Shown: positions 8,666 to 17,945 of the stretch, piece after piece
How positions within the stretch are numbered: the stretch's first letter is position 1
Layout: each line of letters starts with the position of its first letter
From: Euprymna scolopes
Taxonomy: Eukaryota > Mollusca > Cephalopoda > Sepiida > Sepiolidae
Assembly: GCA_024364805.1 (NCBI GenBank)
Contig: CM044507.1
Span: 9,669,115 to 9,689,896 of the forward strand
Length of the DNA: 20,782 nt
Reading direction: 5' to 3'
Translations under genes and position numbers: made by a program
The notes under the pieces: model-generated
Told to the model about the DNA's origin: nothing
The model's database searches: none
The model's input: the letters and a program-made list of their open reading frames with translations, nothing else

Positions 8666-10118
8666 GTTCAATACTGTTTAGTTGCATTTAAGTTTAAAAT
8701 AATATGTTCATTACTAAATCTAATTCTTGCTTATTAACTAAATATTTTGCAGTAACTGAAGTGAATCTAGCCAGATCATTTTAGGATACTGTATATTAAA
8801 TCAGTACAAGAATTAGTGATTAAGTAAAAGTATTAATTTTTTAAAAGGTTTCCTTTCTGTTGTTATCTGTGCATTTTTACTCTTTCCTTTTTTGTGCTAA
8901 GTATAATATAAAGGATCCATGTTTAATGTATTGTACTGCTAATTTTTTTAAATCCTATTTAAAATATCTATTTCAAATTTTAATGAAATTGTCAAGTTAT
9001 TCCTTTTCCACTTGAGTATGCGGAAACAAATGTTAATCCAAACAATATTATTTAAATAGAAAGGATTATGAAAGATCTGCCATTTTAAAAATTTTTTAGG
9101 AGGGAAGGGTTCACGAAAGGGGGGCAAATTTTGCACTAATAATTGTAAGCAGAACTGTTTTTGTTCAAGTAATTGTTTTTTTCCAACCTGGGGAGAAAAA
9201 AAAAATCAGTTGATGGTATTAATCTTCAATAGCTGCCATAGAAATACCATTTCCATATTTATTTTTCCTTTCGATTTCAACATCCCAACTTATCTCAATT
9301 TGACGATTTTTCTGGACAAAGAAGAATCAACAGAAGATTTAACCATCGCTGGTGTTCCAAAGAAATGACAAATAATGTTTTCTGAAACGAGAGATAAAGG
9401 GCAAAATTAGGAACAGGAAAAAAAAATAATATATATTGTTGAAATAATAAAAAGCTAACTTTACCTGTTTTACTGCTAATCAATAAATAATTGTTCAAAT
9501 GAACTCAACGTAAATACTCCCAACAAACAGCAAAATCCCACCCCTACACTGTAGAGATCCCTTGATGCTGTAAAGCCTTCTACTCAAATAGCTTATTCCC
9601 TCAAACTATTTTCGATTTCTTTCCTATGCCCTTGTTTACCTGACTGTACTAATATGCAGAAGATCAAGTGTAATGTAAACAGACATCTCGTTGCACAACT
9701 CCCTACATAGTATCCTTACAAATCTGGTTCCAAATAGTAGACCCTCACAACTTTAGTGGCATTGTGCCTTGTTTGGATTGAAAAAAAAATGCTATAATAC
9801 AATAAGGAGCTGTCTTTATGATTTTTATAAATCAATCCATTTTGGTGTTTTTGTTTTTTTAATTCTGGTTTGTGCCCCTCTTCAATCCAATGACTGTTCT
9901 TTATGGCTCTTTCATGTCAACTAGAGTTTGGTTGTTTTACAGCATATCAACTCCTTTTGGGTTATTTAATGCCGAATCCAATTATTTTGTAGAAGGTTTT
10001 TATTCTTCAAGCTCTTTGTATCTTCAATTGCTAGTTTGTAGTATTTGGTTTGGTTGTTTTATATTGGATTTTATTGCTTTTGTTCCCTGCCCTGCAGGAC
10101 ATGAATAAGTTTTCCAAT
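8663..10118. other. AT-rich non-coding DNA with one unassigned 78-codon frame
   Basis: No gene is recognised. An open frame at 9872-10108 (plus) encodes 78 residues rich in F, Y and S, with no recognised domain. It has no start context or codon pattern that would set it apart from chance, and may be a decayed repeat. Confidence 0.4.
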
Positions 10119-10201
10119 GGGAGAGGGAAAATAGTCAGGAAGTGGGGGAGATAGAAAGAGAAAGGGGAAATGGGAAGAAGAAAAACAGGGGAAAAGGTGG
10201 G
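10119..10201 (+). other. Polypurine tract
   Basis: About 80 bp in which the plus strand is almost entirely G and A with only a handful of pyrimidines. Such tracts can form triplex (H-DNA) structures. No function is evident here. Confidence 0.7.
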
Positions 10202-10649
10202 TTGTTGTTTTTGCAGAACATAAGTTTTGCAAAAGGAAATAGAAAAACAAAACGCATCAATGTGAGGTAAATTTCATTTCAGGAAGTCAATATCTTCAGG
10301 CAGCCTGATCTGGTAGCACCAGACAAGAGTTTGAATAGAACTATTATATTATTTGGATGAATATTTATGTTATTTGACTAAACTCCTTTATCTACTCAAT
10401 ATATCCAATGAAATATTTCATTAGTAAACACGTGAATTACTATTAAAGGCTGCAGTCATGAAAAATTAAATTAAAAAAACAAAAACATTTGAAGAAATTC
10501 AAAATTACAAACCGATATTCTTCATAGATCATGGATGGATTTAATCTCATAAGAAATTAATTTATATTTTTTTTATTAATAATTGGTAAAAATAATATAA
10601 TATAATAAATATTCTTAGAATGAATAACTTAGAAAAATCGATTTTATTT

Positions 10650-11712
10650 GTTGTATTATTGTCAGACATCTGGGTATTACATTACATTTGAGCAGACGTC
10701 TGATATAATACATTAAATAGTACACCATACCTTTGGCTAAAATTGGATAAGCAGCTAGAAGACCTTGCACACACTTTGCACTAAATGTCAGCTTGCAACT
10801 AAATTCCCTCGAAAATCTATACTTTCTTCATGACCTCCACAGATTTTGCAGGGGCCACAAATGGACAGTCCTTTATTCTTGTTGTAGTTGCCTAGAGAAA
10901 ATAGCCAGAGATATTCCAAATGTACCATATTACTTCTGAGGAAACAATTTCCAAACTTCAGATGATTTTCAGCAGATTCGACATTCAAGAGACTTTGGTC
11001 TCTAACAATGGCACTGCATTTAACTCGGCTAATAAAATGGTATCAACCATATTTGCACACTACTATTCCATCCACAATCGAATGGTTAGGTTAAACATTT
11101 TGTGGATACTTTTAAAAGCCTTTTTAAAACTCAGGGGAGAAGGAACAACATCAGAAATACTTGAAACATTCTTAACAAGCTATAGGGCAACACCAAACCC
11201 TAACAAACACCAAATGGTAGCTCACCAGCCAAATGCTTACTGAATCAGAAAATCCGTTTGCACATTGATATCCTACATCCAAAATCACATCATTCCATCA
11301 AGAGGAATATAAAAATGGAAAGGCAGTACAACTGTCATCATCATTCTGTTCAAAAAATATTCTTACCGGGTCAACAAGTCCTAACAAAAGACTATCAGAA
11401 CAACAAAGAGTCATAGATCCAAAGACACAATGTAAGATGAATTGTAAATGTCCAAAATTAATTTCAATTCAACACTTCAACCAACTGCAACTATCACACC
11501 TTCCAGACAGAACACAACAAGATCTTTCTATTCCACTAAACATCTTGTTGGACACCTTCAAGTTGCCGCAAAAACCCCAAAAGCTTTCTAAAACACCAAA
11601 GCTGGATTGCAGAAACCAAACATCTGGAAGTCAGCTCGTACCTGTTGTCCGACAAAACACTTGCAAGTGGATCCCCAACTTAAGTCATACAAGTGATAAA
11701 ATTTAAAGGGAT
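10650..11712 (+). mobile_element. Ty3/Gypsy pol fossil (integrase), broken
   Basis: The decayed coding traces match a Ty3/Gypsy integrase in order. First come parts of the H2C2 zinc-binding region (HLGI-like and TKCQLATKFP-like words near 10670-10810). Then come a core-domain word of the type TDFAGA (10830-10860), the LVSNNGTAFNS motif (about 11000-11035) that corresponds to the family's conserved second Asp region, and an LTSYRATPN-like segment (about 11175-11205). The C-terminal part follows (DILHPKSHH-like, 11260 onward), and then a frame at 11437-11706. The copy is broken in many places, and gag, protease and reverse transcriptase are not seen upstream, so it is an old fragment. Not functional. 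Confidence 0.8.
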
Positions 11713-11714
11713 GA

Positions 11715-12110
11715 TGTTAGAATGACACAAAAAGTACAATATATAAGGGGAGTACGTTTTTACCTCTTAGGGCAAAGCTGCATCCCTTATCTCAGTCAGA
11801 GACTTTAAATTCTCATGACTTCTCATGAGATTAACAACTGTAAGTCAGAGAGTGGAGTGAATGAGCGACTTTTAAAAATGGTGGAATGAACATCATCACC
11901 GTCCATTCTTAGCTATAATACTTGGATTATTAACCTTATGTATTATGTTTTATTTATGTGTGTTTATCTTCACAACAAATGTGTATCACCAAGCAATCGT
12001 GAGTAATTATCTTTATTGTTCCTAATTTTCCTTGTGCTATTTCCTTTTACCATGTGCTATGCACACATGCACAAAGGCTGGACAACCTGCAGTAAGATGT
12101 TTTTATGTTA
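11715..12110 (+). mobile_element. Probable 3' LTR of the Gypsy fossil
   Basis: Directly after the pol remnant comes a short purine stretch (AAAGGGATGA) and then TGTTAGAATGACAC, a usual LTR start. A TATA-like box (TATATAAGG) lies at 11740-11748. The right end is not fixed because no second LTR is present to align; 12110 is an upper estimate, just before the RTE-like head at 12119. Age cannot be read from LTR divergence for the same reason. Confidence 0.45.
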
Positions 12111-12118
12111 TATTAATG

Positions 12119-12320
12119 ACTAGCGGAGGGTACCCAGCACTGCCCGGGTGTGGTGAGGTGTGTGTGTGGAGGGGAGATAAATCAAAACAAAATGCAAAAT
12201 AAAGAATAAAACTTTTAAATAAAAAAAAAAAATCGGAAAAACGAAACCAAAAAAAAAAAACAAAATCGGAAAAACGAAAACAAAAAAAAAAAAGCGAACG
12301 TGATGGAAAAATAAAAATAA
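12119..12320 (+). mobile_element. RTE-like head, truncated or rearranged
   Basis: GACTAGCGGAGGGTACCCAG followed by CACTGCCCGGGTGTGGTG again shows the ACTAGC plus GC-rich hairpin head seen at 1720. The following part holds two units of a local repeat (AAATCGGAAAAACGAAA plus an A run, about 12230-12290). No typical AGACATACA tail is found downstream. Confidence 0.4.
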
Positions 12321-12952
12321 TGGCATAAATAACCTTGTTTCAATATTAAAACTTTAAGAATCAAAAAAATATATATCTGACATTTTGGCTCAAACGTGCA
12401 ATGCTAAGATAACCATGCTGCTACCATACCGGCTGGTCTATAACTGCGTCAGCAAAATTGGGTCATTTTTTTTATATTTAAACTAATTTAAGAAAGAACG
12501 TTTTTTGTGCATGCCTGTATAGCTAAATTGTCATGATAACGCACCTCAGTATATAACAAATATTAATTATTATTTGAAAATTTTTACCAAGTAGGTACAA
12601 GGCTATTAAAAATGTAGGAAGTTAGATGGGCGTTGTTGGCCATTCTCTGTCCTTTCATAAACTGGATTCAATTCAACCCATTCGTCCAAGTACCATTTCT
12701 TCCATCACTTTATCAGTCACCACAATACCACACTTACTCTTTGGTCTTACCTACTTAAAATGGTTTAAAAATCAATTTTATTCATAAAAGATATTCATCG
12801 AGAAAATATATTGAATGAGACAACAAAAACATCCTCAAAAATAAAGAAAATTTAGAGCAGAGGTGTGTAATAACCGCTCACTGTTTTCTAGTTTGTTTAG
12901 AACTAGAACCAAAAACAAGCAAAGCAATCTCTACGTTGGATTGGGTTTTAAG
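12321..12952. other. Non-coding DNA, nothing recognised
   Basis: Slightly less AT-rich than neighbouring stretches in places (12400-12470, 12620-12740), but there is no reading frame, structure or repeat that I can assign. Confidence 0.4.
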
Positions 12953-13080
12953 TAGTGTTGGGACAATTCCTAAATTTTCAATTCCGATTCCAGGAAAATG
13001 TTGATTAAGAAGTCCAATACCAAGTACGATTCTGATTCTGAATCCTGTAGAATTGTTGTTTTGAAATATACCATTATATA
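12953..13080 (+). mobile_element. Possible hAT-like element end
   Basis: TAGTGTTGGGACAATTCC and the following GATTC/ATTCC-rich stretch match the style of the left end at 8224. A partner end is not found, so this is probably a fragment. Confidence 0.3.
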
Positions 13081-13483
13081 AATCGAAAGTTTTTGTGCAG
13101 CGAAAAAATTTGGTACAGCGAAAAAGTGGAAATACAATTAAGGGAATTTCGAAAATTTCTTTCATTGAAGATAAAAGTCAAAACAAATATTTTAACCATG
13201 AATTAAACATGCACCATGAAATTAATAACAATCAATTTCAGGAGTTATTTTATATATTAAAAAATATAAAGAAAAAGGGCAGACGTACATGAATGTTACC
13301 CCTATAGCGAAATACGCATTGGCTCTGATGTTGTACGACTGAGGGAGAAGTTATTATTTTTACAAGGAAAGAATTTTTGCGTGTGTGATCTAGTTTATTT
13401 ATTTTGACTTGAAATTTGTGCATGATTTTTCTTATGATTTTATCTGTTTTTTTGTTGTTTTTTTAAATGGAAATTTTTTTGTT

Positions 13484-13575
13484 TTTTGTCAGAGTTTATA
13501 ATTATTAAGAGGAAAATTGGTGAAAGTCAAAATGGAATCCACGCTATTTTTAAATATTATTTTCAAGTTTAATTA
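13484..13575 (+). repeat. Merlin-associated repeat, left inverted arm
   Basis: The 66 bp at 13510-13575 match the reverse complement of 14529-14594 at 63 positions. The match continues outward with small gaps through GAGTTTAT and TTTTTTGTC to about 13484. It runs directly into the transposase frame. Confidence 0.85.
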
Positions 13576-13825
13576 TGTTCACGGGACTATAAACCATTCA
13601 CAAAATTTTGTGGATCCGCTTACTGGCATTTGCACCAACAATATTGAAGCCTATTGGTCTCATATTAAAAGAAGACTGAAATACATATCGGGATCAGTAG
13701 GAGAAATGAAATGGTCTCATGCTGATGAGGCCATGTATAGAGAGGCTTATAATATGAAAAGTGAAAAAATATTAGATAATTTTGAAGCATTTTTAAAGCA
13801 TGTTCATGAAAAATATAGTAATTAA
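13517..13825 (+). pseudogene. Merlin (IS1016/ISXO2-like) transposase, C-terminal fragment
   Basis: A 102-codon frame. From about residue 17 it reads FNYVHGTINHSQNFVDP, then TGICTNNIEAYWSHIKRRLK, which is the conserved C-terminal signature of Merlin and bacterial IS1016-type DDE transposases (Y.H.TVNHS..FVDP..G..TN.IE..W..LKR). Glu44 in NNIE is the expected third catalytic acid. A complete protein is about three times longer; the two catalytic Asp regions are absent upstream, so this is a 5'-truncated remnant or a last exon. The first 20 or so codons (13510-13575) belong to a repeat that also occurs inverted at 14529-14594, so the ATG at 13517 is probably not a real start. Confidence 0.85.
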
Positions 13826-13925
13826 AAAAAATCCCAATAAGCTTTGGGCAAAAAACATGTTTTGAACAATTAAAATTTTTATTTTTTATTTTATTTTTGA
13901 ATAAAAAATAATTATTAAAACAAAA

Positions 13926-14149
13926 AAACAGTCGTGTTCTCGTTGAGTAGTTTTTATTTTATTCAAGAAAATAAAAAGGTACTCATGCACTTATTGAGCC
14001 GTGCTGAAATGACATTTAGAAAGCCATTCTTAAAATGGGGACGGGAGGGTGTTGTGTACCTATTCTGTACTTTCACCTAACAATTTAATAAAAACAGGTA
14101 TCGTAAAACTTTAATTAAATTTGAAAATACTATTTAAAAATAGCGTGGG
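13926..14149 (+). repeat. Repeat shared with the 704-bp inverted-repeat element
   Basis: The stretch from about 13930 to 14110 aligns with 17530-17700 in the same orientation. Anchors include GTGCTGAAAT, ATGGGGA followed by a G/T-rich stretch, and CTATTCTGTACTTTCACC then TAACAATTTAATAAA. It links the neighbourhood of the Merlin transposase fragment with the internal part of the element at 17122-17825. Confidence 0.75.
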
Positions 14150-14231
14150 TACTTTCACCTAACAATTTAATAAGAACAGGTATTGTAAAACTTTAATTAA
14201 ACTTGAAAGTACTATTTAAAAATAGTGTGGA
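14068..14231 (+). repeat. 82-bp tandem duplication
   Basis: Two head-to-tail 82-bp copies (14068-14149, 14150-14231), starting TACTTTCACCTAACAATTTA and ending AAAAATAG.GTGG, differ at about six positions. The right half of the unit is also the inverted partner of 13537-13575. Confidence 0.9.
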
Positions 14232-14345
14232 TTTCCATGAGAGGTACTTACACACTAAAGCTTTTTGTTTATCGCCACAAGTGCTAATTTTGACTTTCAC
14301 CAATTTTCCTTTAAAAAACAATTAGAAACTCTTCAAACATTGGAC
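14232..14345 (-). repeat. Second partial inverted copy of the Merlin-associated repeat
   Basis: TTTTGACTTTCACCAATTTT at 14288-14307 and the following CCTTTAAAAAACAATTAG then AAACTC match the reverse complement of 13490-13533. The segment between the 82-bp tandem and this block (about 14235-14285) is unique in the window. Confidence 0.65.
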
Positions 14346-14512
14346 GAGGCACTTAAACCATTAAAAAGAAAAAAATAACGGTAACATAAGTGCATAAGCA
14401 CCAAATTTTTTTTTTTTTGCCTTGCTTTGCTTTCATTTTGTTTCTTAAATCCGGCAAAAAATAAATAAATAAATAAAAATAACAAAAGAATACAAAAACA
14501 ATAAGAAGAAAA

Positions 14513-14625
14513 GGGTATCGTAAAACTTTAATTAAACTTGAAAATAATATTTAAAAATAGCGCAGATTCAATTTTGACTTTCACCAATTTTCCTGTTAAT
14601 AATTACATAAACTCCGACAAAAAAA
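14513..14625 (-). repeat. Merlin-associated repeat, right inverted arm
   Basis: Starts GGTATCGTAAAACTTTAATT, as in the 82-bp units, and ends ACTCCGACAAAAAA. 14529-14594 pairs with 13510-13575 (63 of 66). Together the two arms enclose the transposase fragment. Confidence 0.85.
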
Positions 14626-14679
14626 AAAAACAAAAAAAAAAAAACAGATAAAATCATAATAACAAAAATCGGCGAAGCT

Positions 14680-14735
14680 TAGATGAGTAGGTCCGGCAGA
14701 CAAGCCTCGTTCTGACATTCAGAAAAATTTAGGTT
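14680..14735 (+). repeat. Degenerate copy of the 704-bp element's terminal repeat
   Basis: AGGTCCGGCAGACAAGCCTC, then GTT, a short gap and AGAAAAATTTAGGTTAACA, follow the left terminal repeat at 17140-17190 (AGGTCTGAAATTTAAGCCTC and so on) with scattered differences. This ties the 13.5-14.7 kb cluster to the same family. Confidence 0.45.
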
Positions 14736-15504
14736 AACAACCAGTGAAGCTATCGAAAAGTAACCCTTCTGAATGAAGATGATATAAAAAATATTTTTAA
14801 AATTAATTTCTTAATTTTACTTAAAAACAAAATGTAAAAATATATAAAAATATTTTAGAAAATAATTTCTTAATTTTAAATAAAACTTGATTATACAGAA
14901 TTTTTGCCAAATGTGTATTTCAGCGGCGTAAATTATTTGACAGAAAAAAATTTATGAAAATTATTTATTTTTATATAAAACACATTATTAGACCCTAAGG
15001 CTGAAATAAAAAAAAACCCAAAATTTAATTTTTATTATTTTTTCAACATTTTTTATTAGACTAAATGTGCAACAATCGAGACCGCCATTTTGTTTTGAAA
15101 TTTTGGCCTTTCTAAGGCTTGCCAGATTGGCCTTTTTTTTCTCTTGCATGGACCATGGTTCCACAGTGAACTAAAACTAAGCAGGTGGAATGTGTCAACA
15201 TATACCGACGACATGACAAAACACAAAATAAAACAGCACGCGACATGCCACATGGTGAAATAATACACACGATGCCATATTGCAAACCATCAGTAAACAT
15301 TGTTTTCGTCATACATAACTTGCAAATGTAAAACTCTTGTCAGAAAAGAAGAAATAACTGACGCGATGGATAAAAAAAGAAATTAAAAAACATGATGGCA
15401 CATCTCCTGCCAATGATAAATTGACCCAGATCAGAGTGAAGCTTTTTAAACAAAAAATGACTATACATAGAAGATGAAGAAATAACTGATGAAACAAAAA
15501 CTAG
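14736..15504. other. Non-coding DNA with no assigned element
   Basis: 14760-15055 is AT-rich with two near copies of AATTTCTTAATTTTA. 15060-15310 is noticeably more balanced in composition and carries two overlapping minus-strand frames of 66-70 codons with no domain that I recognise. It may be a decayed element. The segment GAAGAAATAACTGA occurs twice, at 15349 and 15476. Confidence 0.4.
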
Positions 15505-15910
15505 GAAAATCTGCTGTGGTACAGTAGATCAAGGCTTAAGATTCCTAAATGCTAGTGGCCTCACAGATCAACAAAAGAAGTCACCCAAGCATCTATGGAA
15601 CTTCTTCAAAAGCCAGCTTAGAGTGAATGTTAATTTTAGGATCCACAGACTTCATCTTATGCAATACAGTCAGAAGTCAAACAAATCATTAGACAACTTC
15701 ATCACATGAGTTAGAACATTAGCACGAAGATGTGATTTCACAGATGAAGAGCTGATTTAGAGACTTATATTTTCAACATCTTATGATGCTTTCTGGAACA
15801 AGCTCTACAGCAGACTGAAAGGCTACAGTATAACCAATGTACTGACCCGAAGGTCGGAAGCATGAAGCCCTTACCGCCAGAAATGACCAGTTGAACCCAC
15901 CAATACCAAA
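15505..15910 (+). mobile_element. Ty3/Gypsy gag fossil, broken
   Basis: Decayed coding traces read as a Gypsy-type capsid region. A GLRFLNASGLTDQQKKSPKH-like stretch is followed by an LWNFFKSQL segment, FRIHRLHLMQYSQKSN, then VRTLARRCDFTDEEL and a KLYSRLKGYS / GRKHEALTA-like end. This order (helical capsid core, Q..ES-type loop, R.LA..C.F.) is characteristic of Ty3/Gypsy gag, and the wording is close to what I remember from cephalopod elements. A few breaks are present and the microsatellite at 15919 follows. No LTR was identified here, so it is an isolated old fragment, not necessarily from the same copy or family as the pol fossil at 10650. Confidence 0.75.
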
Positions 15911-15918
15911 ATTAGAAA

Positions 15919-15919
15919 G

Positions 15920-15957
<38 letters not shown>
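15919..15957. repeat. (TA)n microsatellite
   Basis: Long uninterrupted TA run after the gag fossil. Confidence 0.95.
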
Positions 15958-15959
<2 letters not shown>

Positions 15960-16006
15960 GTTTTGAGAAAAATAGAAAAACCGAATGTATGTTTTTCTCA
16001 AAACAT
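15958..16006. repeat. Perfect 15-bp inverted repeat (stem-loop)
   Basis: ATGTTTTGAGAAAAA at 15958-15972 is perfectly complementary to TTTTTCTCAAAACAT at 15992-16006, with a 19-base loop. It lies between two TA-rich microsatellites. Confidence 0.95.
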
Positions 16007-16040
16007 AATGTCAACCACCGCTGGTATTTTTACATTCCTT

Positions 16041-16044
<4 letters not shown>

Positions 16045-16101
<57 letters not shown>

Positions 16102-16102
16102 G
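16045..16102. repeat. (TA)n(CA)n microsatellite
   Basis: A TA run passes into about eleven CA units. Confidence 0.95.
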
Positions 16103-16554
16103 AGTAGTGAAATGATACTTATCGACACACTAAGTTGATTGCTTAATGCCAAAAACAACAAACCAATTGATCTATATGCAAGAGCGTGGATACCAGAAAC
16201 ACTGAAGTCAATGAGAATAGATCATCTCAACCATCAACTTCTCATTCTAAAAGCAGAAAAAGCTCCAAAACAAAACCGTTAACATTTGTTTAGTCCTCTC
16301 CCACTGCAAGAACTTAGACACCACGGTTGGAAAGTGGAATTGAGAAGTCAGCGCCCCAGAGGAGGGGCACTCTGACCTGTAAAACATTCTCGGACAGCCC
16401 CGTCAGCATTCTCCAGTAAGGGCACCTCAGGCAATTAGAAATAAATTAACCTTCTCAAAGAGAAAAGGCAAAGCTTAAGAGAGTGGACATCATAAAAACT
16501 CACAGAACTAAACTCACCACAAAATCAACAAGGACCAGATCATTAAAGGAATAG
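16103..16554 (+). other. Balanced-composition block, unassigned, probably decayed repeat
   Basis: Less AT-rich than the flanks. One plus-strand frame at about 16140-16280 is open and reads NNKPIDLYARAWIPETLKSM and onward, but I do not recognise it. The position between a gag fossil and a LINE end suggests transposon-derived sequence. Confidence 0.3.
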
Positions 16555-16761
16555 GCTTAGAACTGCACGCCTGTGGAACTCTGTTCCGTCTGCCTGCTTC
16601 CCTCCGGACTACAACTTGGATGTCTTCAAGTCTAATGTTAACAAATTCCTAATGAACCGCCCCCCTAATTAAACACTTCATAAAATCTCCTCACTAACGT
16701 GATGTACTTGCAATAACCCTTATCCCTGAGTGGCTTCCGGGCCTTGATAAGTGGTGATCAC

Positions 16762-16797
<36 letters not shown>
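16555..16797 (+). mobile_element. 5'-truncated LINE 3' end with poly(A) tail
   Basis: One frame (about 16560-16670) reads ARLWNSVPSACFPPDYNLDV, then FKSNVNKFLMN and a stop. This is the end of many non-LTR reverse transcriptase polyproteins of the Jockey/CR1/L2 kind (LWNSLP ... FK..L...L). About 95 bp of 3' UTR follow, then a 31-A tail at 16767-16797. This is the usual shape of a truncated LINE insertion. GGCT occurs just before the homology and just after the tail, too short to claim as a target duplication. Confidence 0.75.
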
Positions 16798-16800
<3 letters not shown>

Positions 16801-16959
16801 TAATCTCTGTTGATTTTGGGAACCCTGGATAAAAATCCCTATGAAACAGTGAAGACCCCAAGCATGAATCTCATTAAGTAAATTTTATGAAGAAGCAAGG
16901 CAGGGTCCAGGAGCCGACATTTTTTTTAAAATTGAAGGACGATAATTCAATTCAACTAT
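16798..16959. other. Short unique spacer
   Basis: About 160 bp between the LINE tail and repeat X. No feature is recognised. Confidence 0.4.
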
Positions 16960-17121
16960 CAAGACTTTATTTGTATTCAAAATCATTAAAACTTTCTAAT
17001 CCGTGAAAATCGTCAATTTTGATTTTCTTTGTTATAAAAAAAAACATTACTTGATTAATTTATGTGATTTTTTGAATATGACATCTTCGTTCCATGACGA
17101 GTACGTACATCATAAAGATTT
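16960..17121 (+). repeat. Dispersed repeat X, third locus (left part)
   Basis: AATTTTGATTTTCTTTGTTA, then CTTGATTAATTTATGTGATT and GAATATGACATCTTCGTTCC, follow the core at 1459-1600 and 4804-4960. The copy is interrupted at 17121 by the inverted-repeat element and continues after 17834 (GATTTTTCTGTATTTTTATT versus GATTGTTTTGTATTTTTTTT at 4957). Confidence 0.65.
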
Positions 17122-17834
17122 GGTTCAAATAATGCAGAGAGGTCTGAAATTTAAGCCTCGTTTTTAATTTGGGAAAAATTAGATCACATGGTATTCAATT
17201 TATGGTGTCAAATCAAAAAATTAATTGCATGAACATGAATATTAACAGCACAGCCCAATTTTGGGGGGCATTTATTAGTATAGCCACCGTTACTCTTCTA
17301 CCTAACTTATTTTTAAGTAATTTTATTTATTGCATACTATTATACTCATCTTTTCTTAGTTGTTGTTTCACGATGTTTCGACCAACTATTCCTTTGGCCT
17401 TCGTCAGGTGGTAATGAATTCCAATTAAAATATATTTATTTTTAAGTGCTTATTTAAGTCGAAACTCTGCGCAACCGAAACTGAGAATTTTCGCCATCTT
17501 GTTGTTCTAATTCGGCACCACTTCTTTCCAAATTAAGAAAAACGCCGTAAAATAAGTAAAAACACTAAAAGGATACATGTGCATCTGTTACCGCGCTGAA
17601 ATAATAACATTATTTAGCAATCTATTTTTAATATGGGGAGGATGTTTTGGAACTATTCTGTACTTTCACCTAACAATTTAATAAACAAATATATCGTAAA
17701 AATTGATTTTAACTTGAGAATAGGCTATGCTATTTGCTACAACACTGTTGACAGAGTACCATGTGACCTAGCTTTTCCTAAACTGTAAAACGAGGCTCGA
17801 ATTTCAGACTCCCCTCTGCGCTATTTAAAGATTT
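17113..17834. mobile_element. Inverted-repeat DNA element with 9-bp target duplication (Merlin-like MITE candidate)
   Basis: TAAAGATTT occurs at 17113-17121 and 17826-17834, bounding 704 bp. The terminal inverted repeats are about 65-70 bp (17127-17194 and 17757-17825). Shared words include GCAGAG, GTCTGAAATT, AGCCTCGTTTT and TCACATGGTA. The left end has about five extra bases outside the paired part. There is no transposase inside, so it is non-autonomous. The internal part 17530-17700 recurs at 13930-14110 beside a Merlin transposase remnant, and Merlin elements make 8-9-bp target duplications, so a Merlin affiliation is inferred. A frame at 17169-17414 is not recognised. Confidence 0.7.
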
Positions 17835-17945
17835 TTCTGTATTTTTATTATAATAATTGTAATTCTAAATTAGCACCAATAAAAAAAAATTTTAATGCCT
17901 TTTTTTTTTTTAAATAAAGACGAATATTAATCCAAAATGGCAGAA

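Noticed and set aside
9872-10108. 78-codon hydrophobic frame as a small membrane protein
   Set aside because: No recognised domain and no supporting start context; repeated aromatic/Ser composition is expected from T-rich DNA. Kept only as an unassigned note.
12120-12326. Minus-strand frame with F/V/L runs resembling a transmembrane protein
   Set aside because: Translation of A-rich repeat units in the RTE-like segment; no gene.
15891-16115. 74-codon frame with IY runs
   Set aside because: Produced by the two TA microsatellites and the stem-loop between them.
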